This document shows, piece by piece, positions 14,681 through 22,730 of a stretch of DNA of 32,282 bases. Numbering within the stretch: the first letter of the stretch is position 1; every line of letters starts with the position of its first letter. A model generated the notes under the pieces. It searched no databases, was not told where the DNA came from, and was given only the letters and a program-made list of their open reading frames with translations. The translations under genes and the position numbers were made by a program. Source of the DNA: a virus; the IMG/VR virus record IMGVR_UViG_3300048091_000072, positions 1-32,282 of that record; one strand, written 5' to 3'.

Positions 14681-17600
14681 TAGGCCCTCCCATTTGCGCG
14701 TCTGAAGCTGGCACCACCCGGCTGCCAAGAATCGGCCACGGCTCTTTCCGCCACGGCGCGCATTTGTGTTTGGAGATTTTTCGACAAGGCCTGCTGGTCA
14801 ATCTGCATGCCTTCGGAGCCTCGATCCTGCGTCACCACCGTTACCGGTGCGCTGATGCTGATTGCAGTCCCGGAGCCACCGCCGGCGGCGAGAACACCCA
14901 GCTTGCCGCTGGAAGTCCGGGTCAGCGGCATGATCGCCTCCGGCCCCGCCTCACCCATGACACCCGCCCGGCCTCCGGCCATCCCGAAGGCGGTCGGCGC
15001 ACTGACAATGCTGTTGGTGAAGGCGCCGCCGTTGGCGAACATCTGCACACCCGACGACCACGCACCGCCGAGCGCCTGCGGGAAGTAGGTGCTGGAGTAA
15101 CCTGCCGAGGACGCGCCGAGATTCGAAGACGTTGCACCGGCAGAACCAGCCGCCAGCCCGTTACCGCCGCCTCCGCCAGTGAAGTAACTGGTGGCAGCGC
15201 CGACGAGACTACTCAGCAGCGCCGAACTGGCCTGTCGAGTTGCTATCCGCGCCATGTCCGCCAGAATCGACTTGGTGAAGTCAGCAAACGAAAGCTTGCC
15301 GGTCATGGCGAAGTTGACGACCGCGTCCTCCATCGAGCTGAAGGCATTGCTGAACAGGGTTTTCGTCTGGCCGGCAATGTTGCTCGCCGAGTCCAGATAG
15401 TTGGCCCAGGCCGATGTCGCGCCCTTGGTCCAATCACCCTGCGCCGCCTCAACATCCGCGTAGTTCTGGCGAATCTGGTCGGTTGCGACCTTGTTCGCAT
15501 CGGCGAGAGCCTGCGACTTACGGGCGAACTCTTCCTCCGACATATTCCGCGACGGATCGGACTTCTGATTTGCCAGTTCCAGCGACTGCTGAGCGAACCG
15601 ATCCTGCTGGCTGTTCAACTCACTGTTGAGCGCGTTCTGGCGATCGCCCTGACCGACCCCGAGAACGGCTCGCTGCCCTGCCAGCTCCAGCGCTCTCTGC
15701 TGCTGAGCCAGGGCCTGAACGTAGGTAGTGATCGAACGCTCTTGTCGGGCGAGACGGCCGGTTTCGTTCGCGGCCAGAACCTCAAGCTGGGTGTCTGCTT
15801 CCTTCTGCGCCTTGACCATGCCAGCGCGCGCGTCGGCGATCTTCTGGTCCAGTTGGATGCTTTGCGCGGCAGAAGTGGTCTTTTTCGCCTTCGCGGTCTC
15901 CAGCGCGGCGATCTCCGCCTCGTAGGCCGCGGTGACCTCGTCTCGCTCGTTGCCGATCTGCGCTTCGCGTTTCAGGGCATAGTCGGCTTGAGAAACGAGT
16001 CCAGCCTTCTGCGCGGCGTCCAGTTCCTTCTGGGCGTTTTTGTACTCTTCGCTGATGGCTGCCAAGTTGTTCTTGGCGTTATTGAAGCAGGTCAGATCGA
16101 CCTGTGAACCAGCCGCTTTCGAATCCTTGAACTGGTCGTTGATGTTCGCCAGGTTCTTGTCGATCGCGGCCTGATTCAGGCGCGGGTCGTTGGGTGCGAC
16201 CTTGCGGATGTCTTCGAGCTGCCGCTTGTACTCCTTGATCGCCTCGGTGCGCTTCTGCTCATTCGTCCACGCCGACTTGGTGAGTGCGTCGATCTTCGCC
16301 ATCGACGAGACAGCATCGCCCTGGGCTTTAGCCTGCTCACCCTGCCATTTGGCGATATCCGCTTCAGCAGCCTTCTGGTCCTCAAGCATGTTGAGTCGAT
16401 TCTGGTAGAGATCGATCATCTCCTGCTTGTTCTGGAACAGGCCGACATCACCGGACTGAGCCCGGGATAGATCCCGTCGAGCCTGCTCGATATCGGCGCC
16501 GATATCGCTACGCCCGATGTTTTTCAGCCCGTTAGCAGCCCGAGCAACTGCGTTGTAGCCTTTCTCCCAGAAACTCAAGTTTTCCAGGATGCGCGGGGTG
16601 CGCTCGTTGATCGCGTCGGCGAAAGATTCAGTTGCCAGCTTCACAGCGCCAGCATGGTCGCCCTGCTTTTCCAGCGCAGTGATCTGCGAGTAAACCGAGG
16701 CGGTCAGGTAGTTATATTGCTCATTAAGTGCGGCAGAGGCTTTGACCGGATCGTCGGCGAGCTTGGCGAACTCCGCCACTGTTTCGCTTACGGCCTTGCC
16801 AGTTGCTTCCTGCATCGAAACGGCTGCTTGGGTGATTCCAGTGAAACTCTCGCCCGCGATCTTGCCGTTGCCCGCCAGCAGCGCCAGAACTTCAGCCGCT
16901 TGGCCGGTGGTGCCAACTGTGGCGCTAACTTGACGCGCCATGTCGCCAAGCTGGCCAGCGCTGACGCCAGCATAGTTGCCTGTCAGGATCAGCGATTTGT
17001 TGTAGCTGTCCTGCTCCTCACTGCCCTTGTAGAAAGCATATGCCAGACCACCCACAGCGGCGGTGGCCAGCGCCAGTGGCCCCAGGATCGCAAGCAAGCC
17101 TGCTGCACCCTCACCCGCACCAGCTCCCAACTGCGCAACCGCGCGCACGCCGCTCCCCCAGTCGCCCGAGGACAGCGCATTCCCCAGTTGCACGACGTTT
17201 TCCTGCGCCTGGCGCGTGCCGAGGCGCAACTTGTCGAAGCCGGTGGTGGTTTTGTTGAGTTTGTCGTAGTCCTTGTCGATCTTGCTCAGGGCGGTGTTGT
17301 ACTCGTCCTGGCTGATTCGGCCGGCATCCAGATGCTTGCCCAGCTGCTCGACCTGGGTATCCAGTTTCGCCAGCGCAGCGCGGGCCGGGTCAATGGCGCC
17401 CAGCAGGCTGTTCAGTGCCTTCTGCTCATCCATGGTCGACTTGGCCAGCGCTACCTGCTGCTTGTCTAGCTGCGCCGAGATCTTCGCGGCCTCAGCCTCG
17501 CCATAGGCGCCGGTCTTGGTCAGCTTCGCCAGAGCATCGCGCTGTTTGGCAAGGTCCTGTGTGGTCTTGGCGTTGGTAGAAAGCGACTTCTCCAGCGCCT

Positions 17601-17730
17601 GCATTTCGTTCATCAGCGAAACGGCGGACTGCTCGGCCCGGCCGCCGGCCTTCGCCATTTCATCCAGGCTCGTTTTGGCCTCGATCGCATCGGCCGAGTC
17701 GATCTTGACGCCGAGTTCTGCAATGTTCAT
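14680..17730 (-). CDS. Tail tape measure protein
   Basis: A 1016-residue lambda-type tape measure (gpH-like) that sets tail length and passes with DNA into the host. The N-terminal 170 residues are coiled coil (AKAGGRAEQSAVSLMNEMQ and following). A hydrophobic Gly/Ala-rich segment lies at about 205-235 (GLLAILGPLALATAAVGGLA). Long helices fill 440-740. The lambda tape-measure C-terminal domain is at about 785-850 (FADFTKSILADMARIATRQ), followed by a Gly/Ser-rich region with GEAGPEAIMPLTR. It follows the chaperone pair and a small hairpin at 17750-17765. By the usual rule of about 1.5 angstrom per residue, the tail would be about 150 nm (inference). Confidence 0.95.
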   Translation of the reverse strand: MNIAELGVKIDSADAIEAKTSLDEMAKAGGRAEQSAVSLMNEMQALEKSLSTNAKTTQDLAKQRDALAKLTKTGAYGEAEAAKISAQLDKQQVALAKSTMDEQKALNSLLGAIDPARAALAKLDTQVEQLGKHLDAGRISQDEYNTALSKIDKDYDKLNKTTTGFDKLRLGTRQAQENVVQLGNALSSGDWGSGVRAVAQLGAGAGEGAAGLLAILGPLALATAAVGGLAYAFYKGSEEQDSYNKSLILTGNYAGVSAGQLGDMARQVSATVGTTGQAAEVLALLAGNGKIAGESFTGITQAAVSMQEATGKAVSETVAEFAKLADDPVKASAALNEQYNYLTASVYSQITALEKQGDHAGAVKLATESFADAINERTPRILENLSFWEKGYNAVARAANGLKNIGRSDIGADIEQARRDLSRAQSGDVGLFQNKQEMIDLYQNRLNMLEDQKAAEADIAKWQGEQAKAQGDAVSSMAKIDALTKSAWTNEQKRTEAIKEYKRQLEDIRKVAPNDPRLNQAAIDKNLANINDQFKDSKAAGSQVDLTCFNNAKNNLAAISEEYKNAQKELDAAQKAGLVSQADYALKREAQIGNERDEVTAAYEAEIAALETAKAKKTTSAAQSIQLDQKIADARAGMVKAQKEADTQLEVLAANETGRLARQERSITTYVQALAQQQRALELAGQRAVLGVGQGDRQNALNSELNSQQDRFAQQSLELANQKSDPSRNMSEEEFARKSQALADANKVATDQIRQNYADVEAAQGDWTKGATSAWANYLDSASNIAGQTKTLFSNAFSSMEDAVVNFAMTGKLSFADFTKSILADMARIATRQASSALLSSLVGAATSYFTGGGGGNGLAAGSAGATSSNLGASSAGYSSTYFPQALGGAWSSGVQMFANGGAFTNSIVSAPTAFGMAGGRAGVMGEAGPEAIMPLTRTSSGKLGVLAAGGGSGTAISISAPVTVVTQDRGSEGMQIDQQALSKNLQTQMRAVAERAVADSWQPGGASFRRANGRA

Positions 17731-17749
17731 CGACTCACCTTGAATAAGT

Positions 17750-17765
17750 GCCCGTGATTACGGGC
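17750..17765 (-). other. Hairpin between the chaperone frame and the tape measure
   Basis: 6-bp stem GCCCGT / ACGGGC with a four-base loop, overlapping the TAA stop of the second chaperone frame. No U tract follows, so it is not a terminator. It may limit ribosome or nuclease passage, or read-through translation. Confidence 0.45.
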
Positions 17766-18461
17766 TGTTTTCCCTTTCCTCCGCCATTACGCGCAGGGCT
17801 TCGCCTTCCAGCACTTGAAGGTCAGGAAAGATTTCAGCGAGTTTCTTTTTCTTGATGCCGAGGAATTTGGCGACGTCGCGAATGCAGTTGTAATCGAGGC
17901 CGATTGCGCCTCCGGCGCCGACCCGCCACTGCGTGGAAATTCGATTGAACAGGAGAAAGGCCGGCCAGTTGCATGGCCAGACCTCTACATCGTCACCCGA
18001 CAAATCGGCAGCCGTCAGCCCAAGGATTGCCAACTGCTCAGCAGATGGCCCGCTTTCGTACAACGCTGCGGCTGCCGCCCTCAGTTTCCCAGCCGGGCCT
18101 GATTGAATGCGCTCTGGTAGGCATTCACCACCGCTTCAGCAGTTCCCTGGCATGACTTCACAAGGGCAAGGATGCTCTTGTCGTCGAACGTGTCATCGAA
18201 GCCCCAGCCATCGACCAGATCCTTGATCTGCTGCACCTGATACTCGGTTTCGGCAGCAACGACATCCGACAATGTGGTGCCTTCCCCGAATCCCTCGCGC
18301 ATTTCCTTCGCTTTCAGGTTCCACTCGTCGAACAGAGCGGCGAGACCCGGGCGATCGCGATACTTGAAAGTGAACTCGATTGCCTCGGGCTCACACCCAA
18401 CGATTGGAATGTGCACGATGGCTTTGAACGTAGGGTTCTGAGCGATCCTAATCTTTGCCAT
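17758..18461 (-). CDS. Tail assembly chaperone -1 frameshift product (G-T fusion)
   Basis: The 126-codon upstream frame ends in CTG GGA AAC TGA. The heptamer GGGAAAC (18084-18090) has the X XXY YYZ layout in the zero frame and is almost the lambda G-T slip site (GGGAAAG). A -1 slip bypasses the TGA and continues through CTG AGG GCG and on into the second frame, which is open to 17758. The result is a fusion of about 234 residues. The second frame (GPSAEQLAILGLTAADLSGDDVEVWPCNWPAF and following) resembles DUF1799-type tail chaperone partners. Its only independent start would be TTG at 18063 with no good ribosome site, so expression by frameshift is more likely. In lambda the G-to-GT ratio controls tail assembly on the tape measure, the next gene here. 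Confidence 0.8.
18081..18461 (-). CDS. Tail assembly chaperone (G-like, zero frame)
   Basis: A 126-residue phage tail assembly chaperone, the unshifted product of the overlapping pair. It begins MAKIRIAQNPTFKAIVHIP and has a central acidic helical region (LFDEWNLKAKEMREGFGEG) followed by a C-terminal helix. Its position between the tail tube and the tape measure is the standard one. It ends in QARLGN immediately at the slippery heptamer and TGA. It probably binds the tape measure protein to keep it extended before tube polymerisation. Confidence 0.85.
   Translation of the reverse strand: MAKIRIAQNPTFKAIVHIPIVGCEPEAIEFTFKYRDRPGLAALFDEWNLKAKEMREGFGEGTTLSDVVAAETEYQVQQIKDLVDGWGFDDTFDDKSILALVKSCQGTAEAVVNAYQSAFNQARLGN
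18084..18090 (-). promoter_or_regulatory. Programmed -1 ribosomal frameshift site
   Basis: On the minus strand the heptamer reads GGGAAAC, grouped G GGA AAC in the zero frame and followed directly by TGA. Slippage re-pairs the tRNAs on GGG and AAA, allowing near-full pairing. The stop codon next to the site may add a pause. Confidence 0.8.
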
Positions 18462-18470
18462 GAGAAGTCC

Positions 18471-19130
18471 TTATGCGCCGGCCAGGTAACGGAGCGAGCG
18501 AGCAGAAAGCCCGATGCTGATGGTTCGCGTCATGACGTTGTTTCGCTCCATCGTCGGATCAGGAGTGATGCTCACATAACCCGGGTAGAGGATCTGATCG
18601 CCATTGCGCAACTTCATGCGCACGACAGCCAGCTCTTTGGTGTCATCGAAGCCTTCGACCGTCTCGACGTATTGAGCGGTCGGCTGATCCTCCACCACGA
18701 TGGTGATCGTGGTCGGGTTGCGGTTGGTTGGAAATTGTTTGTCGTCGTCATCTTCCAGGTAGCCGACAGTTTGGTATTGCTGCTCGCCGCCGGAGGATGT
18801 GAAAGAAGTGACTTTCGAGATCTGCGTCCATCCAGACACCGGGATCACGGAGCCAGAACCTGCGCCGACAGTGAATTTGTCAGTGTTGGTGGTATTGAGA
18901 CCGGCCAGCGCAAAGGCATCAGCGGTAACGCCGGACGCCTTTACTGCGCGGTCATTAATCAGCGCCCAGCCGGAGTTGATCAGCAAAACGTCGCCGTTTT
19001 CAATGTCGTGCCCTACAGAGGCAGCAACCGGCGGCTTGGCGTTGGTCGGGGCGGTGAAAGCGACGGCGGTCCCCATAATGCTGGCGATCTCCAGCACAGC
19101 GCCGTTCGGCAGCGGAAAGCGTGCGGCCAT
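18471..19130 (-). CDS. Major tail tube protein
   Basis: A 219-residue beta-rich protein between the tail terminator and the chaperone pair, the normal place of the tail tube subunit in siphoviruses. Features include a Gly/Asn-rich N-terminus (PNGAVLEIASIMGTAVAFTAPTN), a central loop-rich domain (VIPVSGWTQISKVTSF) and a C-terminal tube-fold portion (AVVRMKLRNGDQILYPGYVSI, then MTRTISIGLSARSLRYLAG). GAGGAAA lies upstream of ATG. The sequence type is that of a single-domain tube protein without a C-terminal Ig decoration. Confidence 0.82.
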   Translation of the reverse strand: MAARFPLPNGAVLEIASIMGTAVAFTAPTNAKPPVAASVGHDIENGDVLLINSGWALINDRAVKASGVTADAFALAGLNTTNTDKFTVGAGSGSVIPVSGWTQISKVTSFTSSGGEQQYQTVGYLEDDDDKQFPTNRNPTTITIVVEDQPTAQYVETVEGFDDTKELAVVRMKLRNGDQILYPGYVSITPDPTMERNNVMTRTISIGLSARSLRYLAGA

Positions 19131-19151
19131 GGTGTGTTTCCTCTTGAATGC

Positions 19152-19165
19152 CCGCCTGACGGCGG
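19152..19165 (-). other. Hairpin upstream of the tail tube gene
   Basis: 5-bp G+C stem CCGCC / GGCGG with a TGAC loop, filling the 39-base gap before the tail tube ribosome site. No U tract. It could stabilise or separate the highly expressed tail tube message. Confidence 0.4.
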
Positions 19166-19169
19166 TAGG

Positions 19170-19598
19170 TTATGCCCCAGCGGGCGGTTGATCTGCGACA
19201 CCTGCGTAGGTGAAGCTGGCCGGGACCGTATAGGTCGCCGACTCAGTGATGGTTGGCCCCTGATCTACTGGTTCAGTGATGAGGCCATCGAACCCGTTGC
19301 GGGCCAGTGGCGTGTCTACGCGAAAGAGCCGCGTCAGCTCTTCAACGAGCGTCTCTGCGGTGGCCATGGCCTGGGCAGATGGACAAACGATGCTGATCTG
19401 ATAAACACCGGCGTATTCGTAGGCGTCCCCGCCGAGATAACGGCAGGTGGTGCTGGCTGGAAGCTGAAAGGCCCGCAGATAGGTTTCAGATGGATTCGGA
19501 GTAAATGGCTGATTCGAGTAGGCCACTCGTATTGGGCGCGCAGCCGACCATGCGGCCAGCTTCGTTTCGATGGCCTGACGGGCGCGTGCGTGACTCAT
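19170..19598 (-). CDS. Tail terminator protein
   Basis: A 142-residue protein resembling DUF4128 tail terminator proteins (the lambda gpU role), which cap the growing tail tube and join it to the head. Typical features are the helical N-terminus ARARQAIETKLAAWS, the strand with YQISIVCPSAQ, the helix AMATAETLVEELTRLF, and the strands ITESATYTVPASFTY. ATG 19598 overlaps the previous gene by four bases (ATGA). Order (after the gp10-like gene, before the tail tube) agrees. Confidence 0.78.
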   Translation of the reverse strand: MSHARARQAIETKLAAWSAARPIRVAYSNQPFTPNPSETYLRAFQLPASTTCRYLGGDAYEYAGVYQISIVCPSAQAMATAETLVEELTRLFRVDTPLARNGFDGLITEPVDQGPTITESATYTVPASFTYAGVADQPPAGA

Positions 19599-20191
19599 AC
19601 CTGATTGTTCCTGATGGCCTCCTGCACGATCTGCTGGAAGCGAGCCACGGTTACCCGAACCATGCCGCCGGGGGCCTGAGTGGAATGGCCAAACTCCAGA
19701 GGAATCGCATAGGGCAAGTTGTTGATGATGTAAGCCATCTGGCCGGCAGTGAAATCGCTCATCGCGGCAACCAGCGCGGCGGTAGTCTCGGCGCCGCTCG
19801 GGTCAACCTCGTCGAACGTGACGCTCTCGACCACGCCGAGGGAAATGTGCCAGTTCGCGCGGAACCTGCCGCCGACGTAGCCTTCAGGCGCCTTGATGTC
19901 CATGCCGTCGTTGAGCTTGCGGCCCTTCTTCAGTCTGCCGCCCTTCGTGAGGTTGGCAGGGTCACTGCGCAAAGCGCTGTTGTGGTCGTCTACAGACTTG
20001 TTGTACTGGGTCGCTACAGCATTCTGCGCCCAGATCTCCGGGTTACCCACTGGAGACATGCGGATCAGGCTGCTGCCGACCTCGATGATGATCTCGCGCA
20101 CACTGGCGTCGATGGCTTCGCTGGTCTGGGTGGCAAACTCGGCAAGGCTCAGAGCGAAGCTGCCGGACTGACCAGCGCCTGCGCGGCTCAT
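19595..20191 (-). CDS. HK97 gp10-like head-tail joining protein
   Basis: A 198-residue protein. The C-terminal YIINNLPYAIPLEFGHSTQAPGGMVRVTV is the hallmark of HK97 gp10-like tail completion proteins (FxxxLPYAxxLEyG and PGGM motifs). The middle (RLKKGRKLNDGMDIKAPEG, then GGRFRANWHISLG) also fits. It overlaps genes on both sides by four bases, so it is translationally coupled within the connector cluster. It acts at the head-tail joint during assembly. Confidence 0.82.
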   Translation of the reverse strand: MSRAGAGQSGSFALSLAEFATQTSEAIDASVREIIIEVGSSLIRMSPVGNPEIWAQNAVATQYNKSVDDHNSALRSDPANLTKGGRLKKGRKLNDGMDIKAPEGYVGGRFRANWHISLGVVESVTFDEVDPSGAETTAALVAAMSDFTAGQMAYIINNLPYAIPLEFGHSTQAPGGMVRVTVARFQQIVQEAIRNNQV

Positions 20192-20559
20192 GCCCTCACC
20201 TGGAGTTCATAAAGGATCGGCGTCCCGGCGGGATTCACCTCTTTCAACGGCGGCACAATTGACCAGGTGCGCCCCTGAATGATCACTTTGTTCAGCAGAT
20301 CCGGCACCCATTCCAGCCCCTGCGCGGCGATCTTGAGCTTCTTGTCGCCCTGTATGATGAGGCTGTTGTTCTGGAATTCTTGGCCGGTGAAGTCGAGCAG
20401 GATGCCTTGGGCGGTCTGTTCAATGGTGGAGCCCGACGTGTTGCCACCGGTCTCAGGGTCGTACTCGCCCGGTTCGGCCTTGCTGATGGTTACGGGCTGG
20501 CCGAACTGCGTAATTAACCGCAGAGCGGTAGCGGCCGTGCGGTCGTAGAACGCATTCAT
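20188..20559 (-). CDS. Head closure / head-tail connector protein
   Basis: A 123-residue protein located between the adaptor and gp10-like genes. It contains GQPVTISKAEPGEYDPETG, AQGILLDFTGQEF and VIIQGRTWSIVPPLKEVNPAGTPILYELQVRA. The conserved R-x-W-x-I-x-P ending with a strand is seen in small head closure proteins of many siphoviruses. Function is assigned from position and pattern. It overlaps the next gene by four bases. Confidence 0.7.
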   Translation of the reverse strand: MNAFYDRTAATALRLITQFGQPVTISKAEPGEYDPETGGNTSGSTIEQTAQGILLDFTGQEFQNNSLIIQGDKKLKIAAQGLEWVPDLLNKVIIQGRTWSIVPPLKEVNPAGTPILYELQVRA

Positions 20560-20561
20560 TG

Positions 20562-21065
20562 TCAGGCCCTTACAGCAAAAAGGCCTCGTTTGGCCAAGTA
20601 ATCGGCGAACTGGGTTCGGCTTGGGCGATCTGGTGCGGCCGGCAATAGCCTGCCGCTTTTGTTGCTGATCGGGGCGTATTCAACATCAACCGCGCCTTCG
20701 ACTCGCTCGCGAATTACCGCCCCCTGACGCTGATCGACCGGGTCGATATCGTCGGTGTGGATCTCGGCAGCCAGCGCCATTTGGCCGTACTGGATCCGCG
20801 CCGGCAGGTAGTTGTCAGGCTTGATCTCGTAGTCCAGCTCGACGCCGCGGCGCGGCCAGGACAGTGCCTGCTCGCTGCTGGACTTTCGCCCTTTCCACGT
20901 CATGCCATCCATTGCAAGCGCGGCCCGGCGCAACAGGGCTTCCTGTGCTGGCACTTCCGCCGGGATGGTCACGCCGAACTTCACGGCGTACATGGCCAAG
21001 TCTTCGGCGGATGCGTAGCTTTCGGCGTCAGGCTTGCCGGTACCGTCCTCAATGATGAGAGTCAT
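20562..21065 (-). CDS. Head-tail adaptor, DnaT-like ssDNA-binding family name
   Basis: A 167-residue protein with the pattern of the family often labelled putative DnaT-like ssDNA-binding protein: an N-terminal G-x-PDAESYAS motif, a helix with ALLRRAALAMDGM, then the W-x-GRKSSSEQALSWPRRG motif. In phage connector clusters these proteins act as head-tail adaptors on the portal, so the database name is misleading. It is the first connector gene after capsid. Confidence 0.82.
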   Translation of the reverse strand: MTLIIEDGTGKPDAESYASAEDLAMYAVKFGVTIPAEVPAQEALLRRAALAMDGMTWKGRKSSSEQALSWPRRGVELDYEIKPDNYLPARIQYGQMALAAEIHTDDIDPVDQRQGAVIRERVEGAVDVEYAPISNKSGRLLPAAPDRPSRTQFADYLAKRGLFAVRA

Positions 21066-21122
21066 GAATCAGCTCGCTGTGATGTTTTGGATCGGATGCC
21101 ACGTCACCGGGCACCCGGACTG

Positions 21123-21698
21123 TTACGCCTGCTGCAGATCAGCTACTGCCTTTTCCAGCGATTCTACCGAAGCATTCGCTCGATACGGCACATTGGCGGC
21201 GTCGAGTTGCGCCTTGAGGCTTGCGATCTTCTCGGCATTGTCGACCGGTTCCGCTATTGCCTTGAGGCGTGCGACTTCAGCGCGGAGCGATTCAACCTCA
21301 CCAGTCAGATTGTCACGTTCACCCGCGAGCGTTTCAAAGCCTTCGTGAATGGCTTTCAGTGCACCGAACAAGCGGATCGGCAGTTCGCCGGCGCCCGGGT
21401 GTGCCAGTTCGGTCAGACCCTCGGCAGCCTCGATCAGCAACACGATGCCGTCACGCTCCGCATTCAGCTTGTCGATCAGCCCCTGCAGCGCAGCGTGATC
21501 ACCACTATCGGCGATCAGCAGCACCGATGCCGATTCAATCTGCCGCACCGTCACCTCCGGCACATCATCGGCCTCGCCATCGCGACTCTCGGTGATGTTC
21601 GCGTCGATGATGCGCAGCCCGTGTTCCTTCGCCAGCGCTTTCACGTCTTCCCGGTACTGGTGAAACGGTCCGGGTAGATACCAGATTTTGTTGCTCAT
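21123..21698 (-). CDS. Hypothetical head-region protein with C-terminal helical (HeH/LEM-like) end
   Basis: A 191-residue protein between the major capsid and adaptor genes. The N-terminal 80 residues (KIWYLPGPFHQYREDVKALAKEHGLRIIDANI) look like an alpha/beta fold. Residues 120-155 are coiled coil (LAGERDNLTGEVESLRAEVARLKAI). The end (KIASLKAQLDAANVPYRANASVESLEKAV) resembles the HeH/LEM-like helix-turn-helix found at the C-terminus of many phage head proteins. GGAG lies before ATG, after a long hairpin at 21712-21738. The role is unknown; a head completion function is possible. Confidence 0.6.
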   Translation of the reverse strand: MSNKIWYLPGPFHQYREDVKALAKEHGLRIIDANITESRDGEADDVPEVTVRQIESASVLLIADSGDHAALQGLIDKLNAERDGIVLLIEAAEGLTELAHPGAGELPIRLFGALKAIHEGFETLAGERDNLTGEVESLRAEVARLKAIAEPVDNAEKIASLKAQLDAANVPYRANASVESLEKAVADLQQA

Positions 21699-21711
21699 GA
21701 TTGCATCTCCG

Positions 21712-21738
21712 CCAAGCCGGGCACACGTCCCGGCTTGG
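21712..21738 (-). terminator. Strong hairpin after the major capsid gene
   Basis: 10-bp perfect stem CCAAGCCGGG / CCCGGCTTGG with a seven-base loop between the capsid stop (21750) and the next ribosome site. There is no U tract on either side. It likely blocks 3' exonucleases and so raises capsid mRNA stability, or acts as a partial terminator. Confidence 0.5.
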
Positions 21739-21749
21739 ACATTACGGGG

Positions 21750-22718
21750 TTACTTGGAGGCGTCACCGATCAGGGCCACACCGGCGGTGTGCTTGATGCT
21801 GGTAGCGGTCTTATCCCAGTTGGTACCGGTCGCCAACTCAGCGTCGGTTGGCGACTTGCCGCCGGTGGTGGTGTCCCAGGTGTAACCCTTCAGACCCAAG
21901 CCGAAGGTGTAATCAGTTTGGAGCGTGGTTTCGATGCGCTCCTTGCCGTTGGTGGTCTGGACGTTGCTGATGATGTCGCGGCCGTCGTGGACCAGCGCAG
22001 CGCCTTGCACCAGGGAGAGGATGACTTCCTTGTTCGGAGTGCCGGCCTGCATCAGCGCAGGGGCATCCGTCACAACGGAGATCTTGCCGAGGATATCCAC
22101 TACACGAACGTTGCCCGCTTGGAACAGCTGCTGCTGGTTCGCCAGGTTCTGGCCGACCAGCTTGTGGTAACTGGTGCCCTGCATCACCTGGGTGACCAAG
22201 TTCTGACTGGCGTCGCCGAACTTCGCATGCGCGTTGTTCAGGCCGGCGTAGGTGATGCCTGCGGTCGCCGATACATCGTTGACCGCGGAGGCTTGGGCCG
22301 TGATTGCTGCCACCAGCGCCGCGATCGCAGTGTTCAACTGATCCTTCAGCAGGATTTCAGCGAACGCGCGGCTCGCGACTTCGATACCTTGCGCTGTTGG
22401 GCGCTCCAGCCAGGTCATCTGCGATGGCTCATAGCGGATCGGACCGAAGCCGCCGGCGACCTTCACCGAAGTGTTCTTCAGCTCGGTCAGGTCGGTGGCA
22501 GCAACGGCGGCGTTGGCGCTGTAGCGGTCCACGCGGCGCTGGGCAGCAGCAAGAGTCTGGAAGAACGACTCTTGGAGGAAGTCGCCAGTGAAGCCGTCCG
22601 GGGAAAGCACAATAGCGCCCCGGCTCGCAGCGTTGAACGCGGCGAGATATTGATCCAGCGTCTCGAGAGTCGCCGGCATGATGTATTCGTTGAAAACCTG
22701 CATTTGCGACAGGGACAT
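21750..22718 (-). CDS. Major capsid protein
   Basis: A 322-residue protein directly after a scaffold-like gene. It starts MSLSQMQVFNEYIMPATLETLDQYLAAFN and contains SFFQTLAAAQRRVDRYSANA, a long central helix EILLKDQLNTAIAALVAAI and C-terminal beta strands (TLQTDYTFGLGLKGYTWDT). Size, order (scaffold before, connector genes after) and helical-then-beta pattern suit an HK97-fold coat protein. There is no obvious protease gene or cleavable delta domain, and the separate scaffold agrees with that. AAGGAA lies before ATG. Confidence 0.85.
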   Translation of the reverse strand: MSLSQMQVFNEYIMPATLETLDQYLAAFNAASRGAIVLSPDGFTGDFLQESFFQTLAAAQRRVDRYSANAAVAATDLTELKNTSVKVAGGFGPIRYEPSQMTWLERPTAQGIEVASRAFAEILLKDQLNTAIAALVAAITAQASAVNDVSATAGITYAGLNNAHAKFGDASQNLVTQVMQGTSYHKLVGQNLANQQQLFQAGNVRVVDILGKISVVTDAPALMQAGTPNKEVILSLVQGAALVHDGRDIISNVQTTNGKERIETTLQTDYTFGLGLKGYTWDTTTGGKSPTDAELATGTNWDKTATSIKHTAGVALIGDASK

Positions 22719-22730
22719 GAGTTATTTTCC

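Noticed and set aside
14764-16107. Plus-strand 447-residue ORF inside the tape measure gene
   Set aside because: Antisense shadow; composition rich in Arg/His/Gly and no domain.
17758-18063. Independent gene starting with TTG at 18063
   Set aside because: No ribosome site, and the frame is reached by the -1 slip at 18084-18090; it is annotated as part of the fusion.
18411-19604. Plus-strand 397-residue ORF across the tail tube and tail terminator genes
   Set aside because: Antisense shadow spanning several overlapping real genes.
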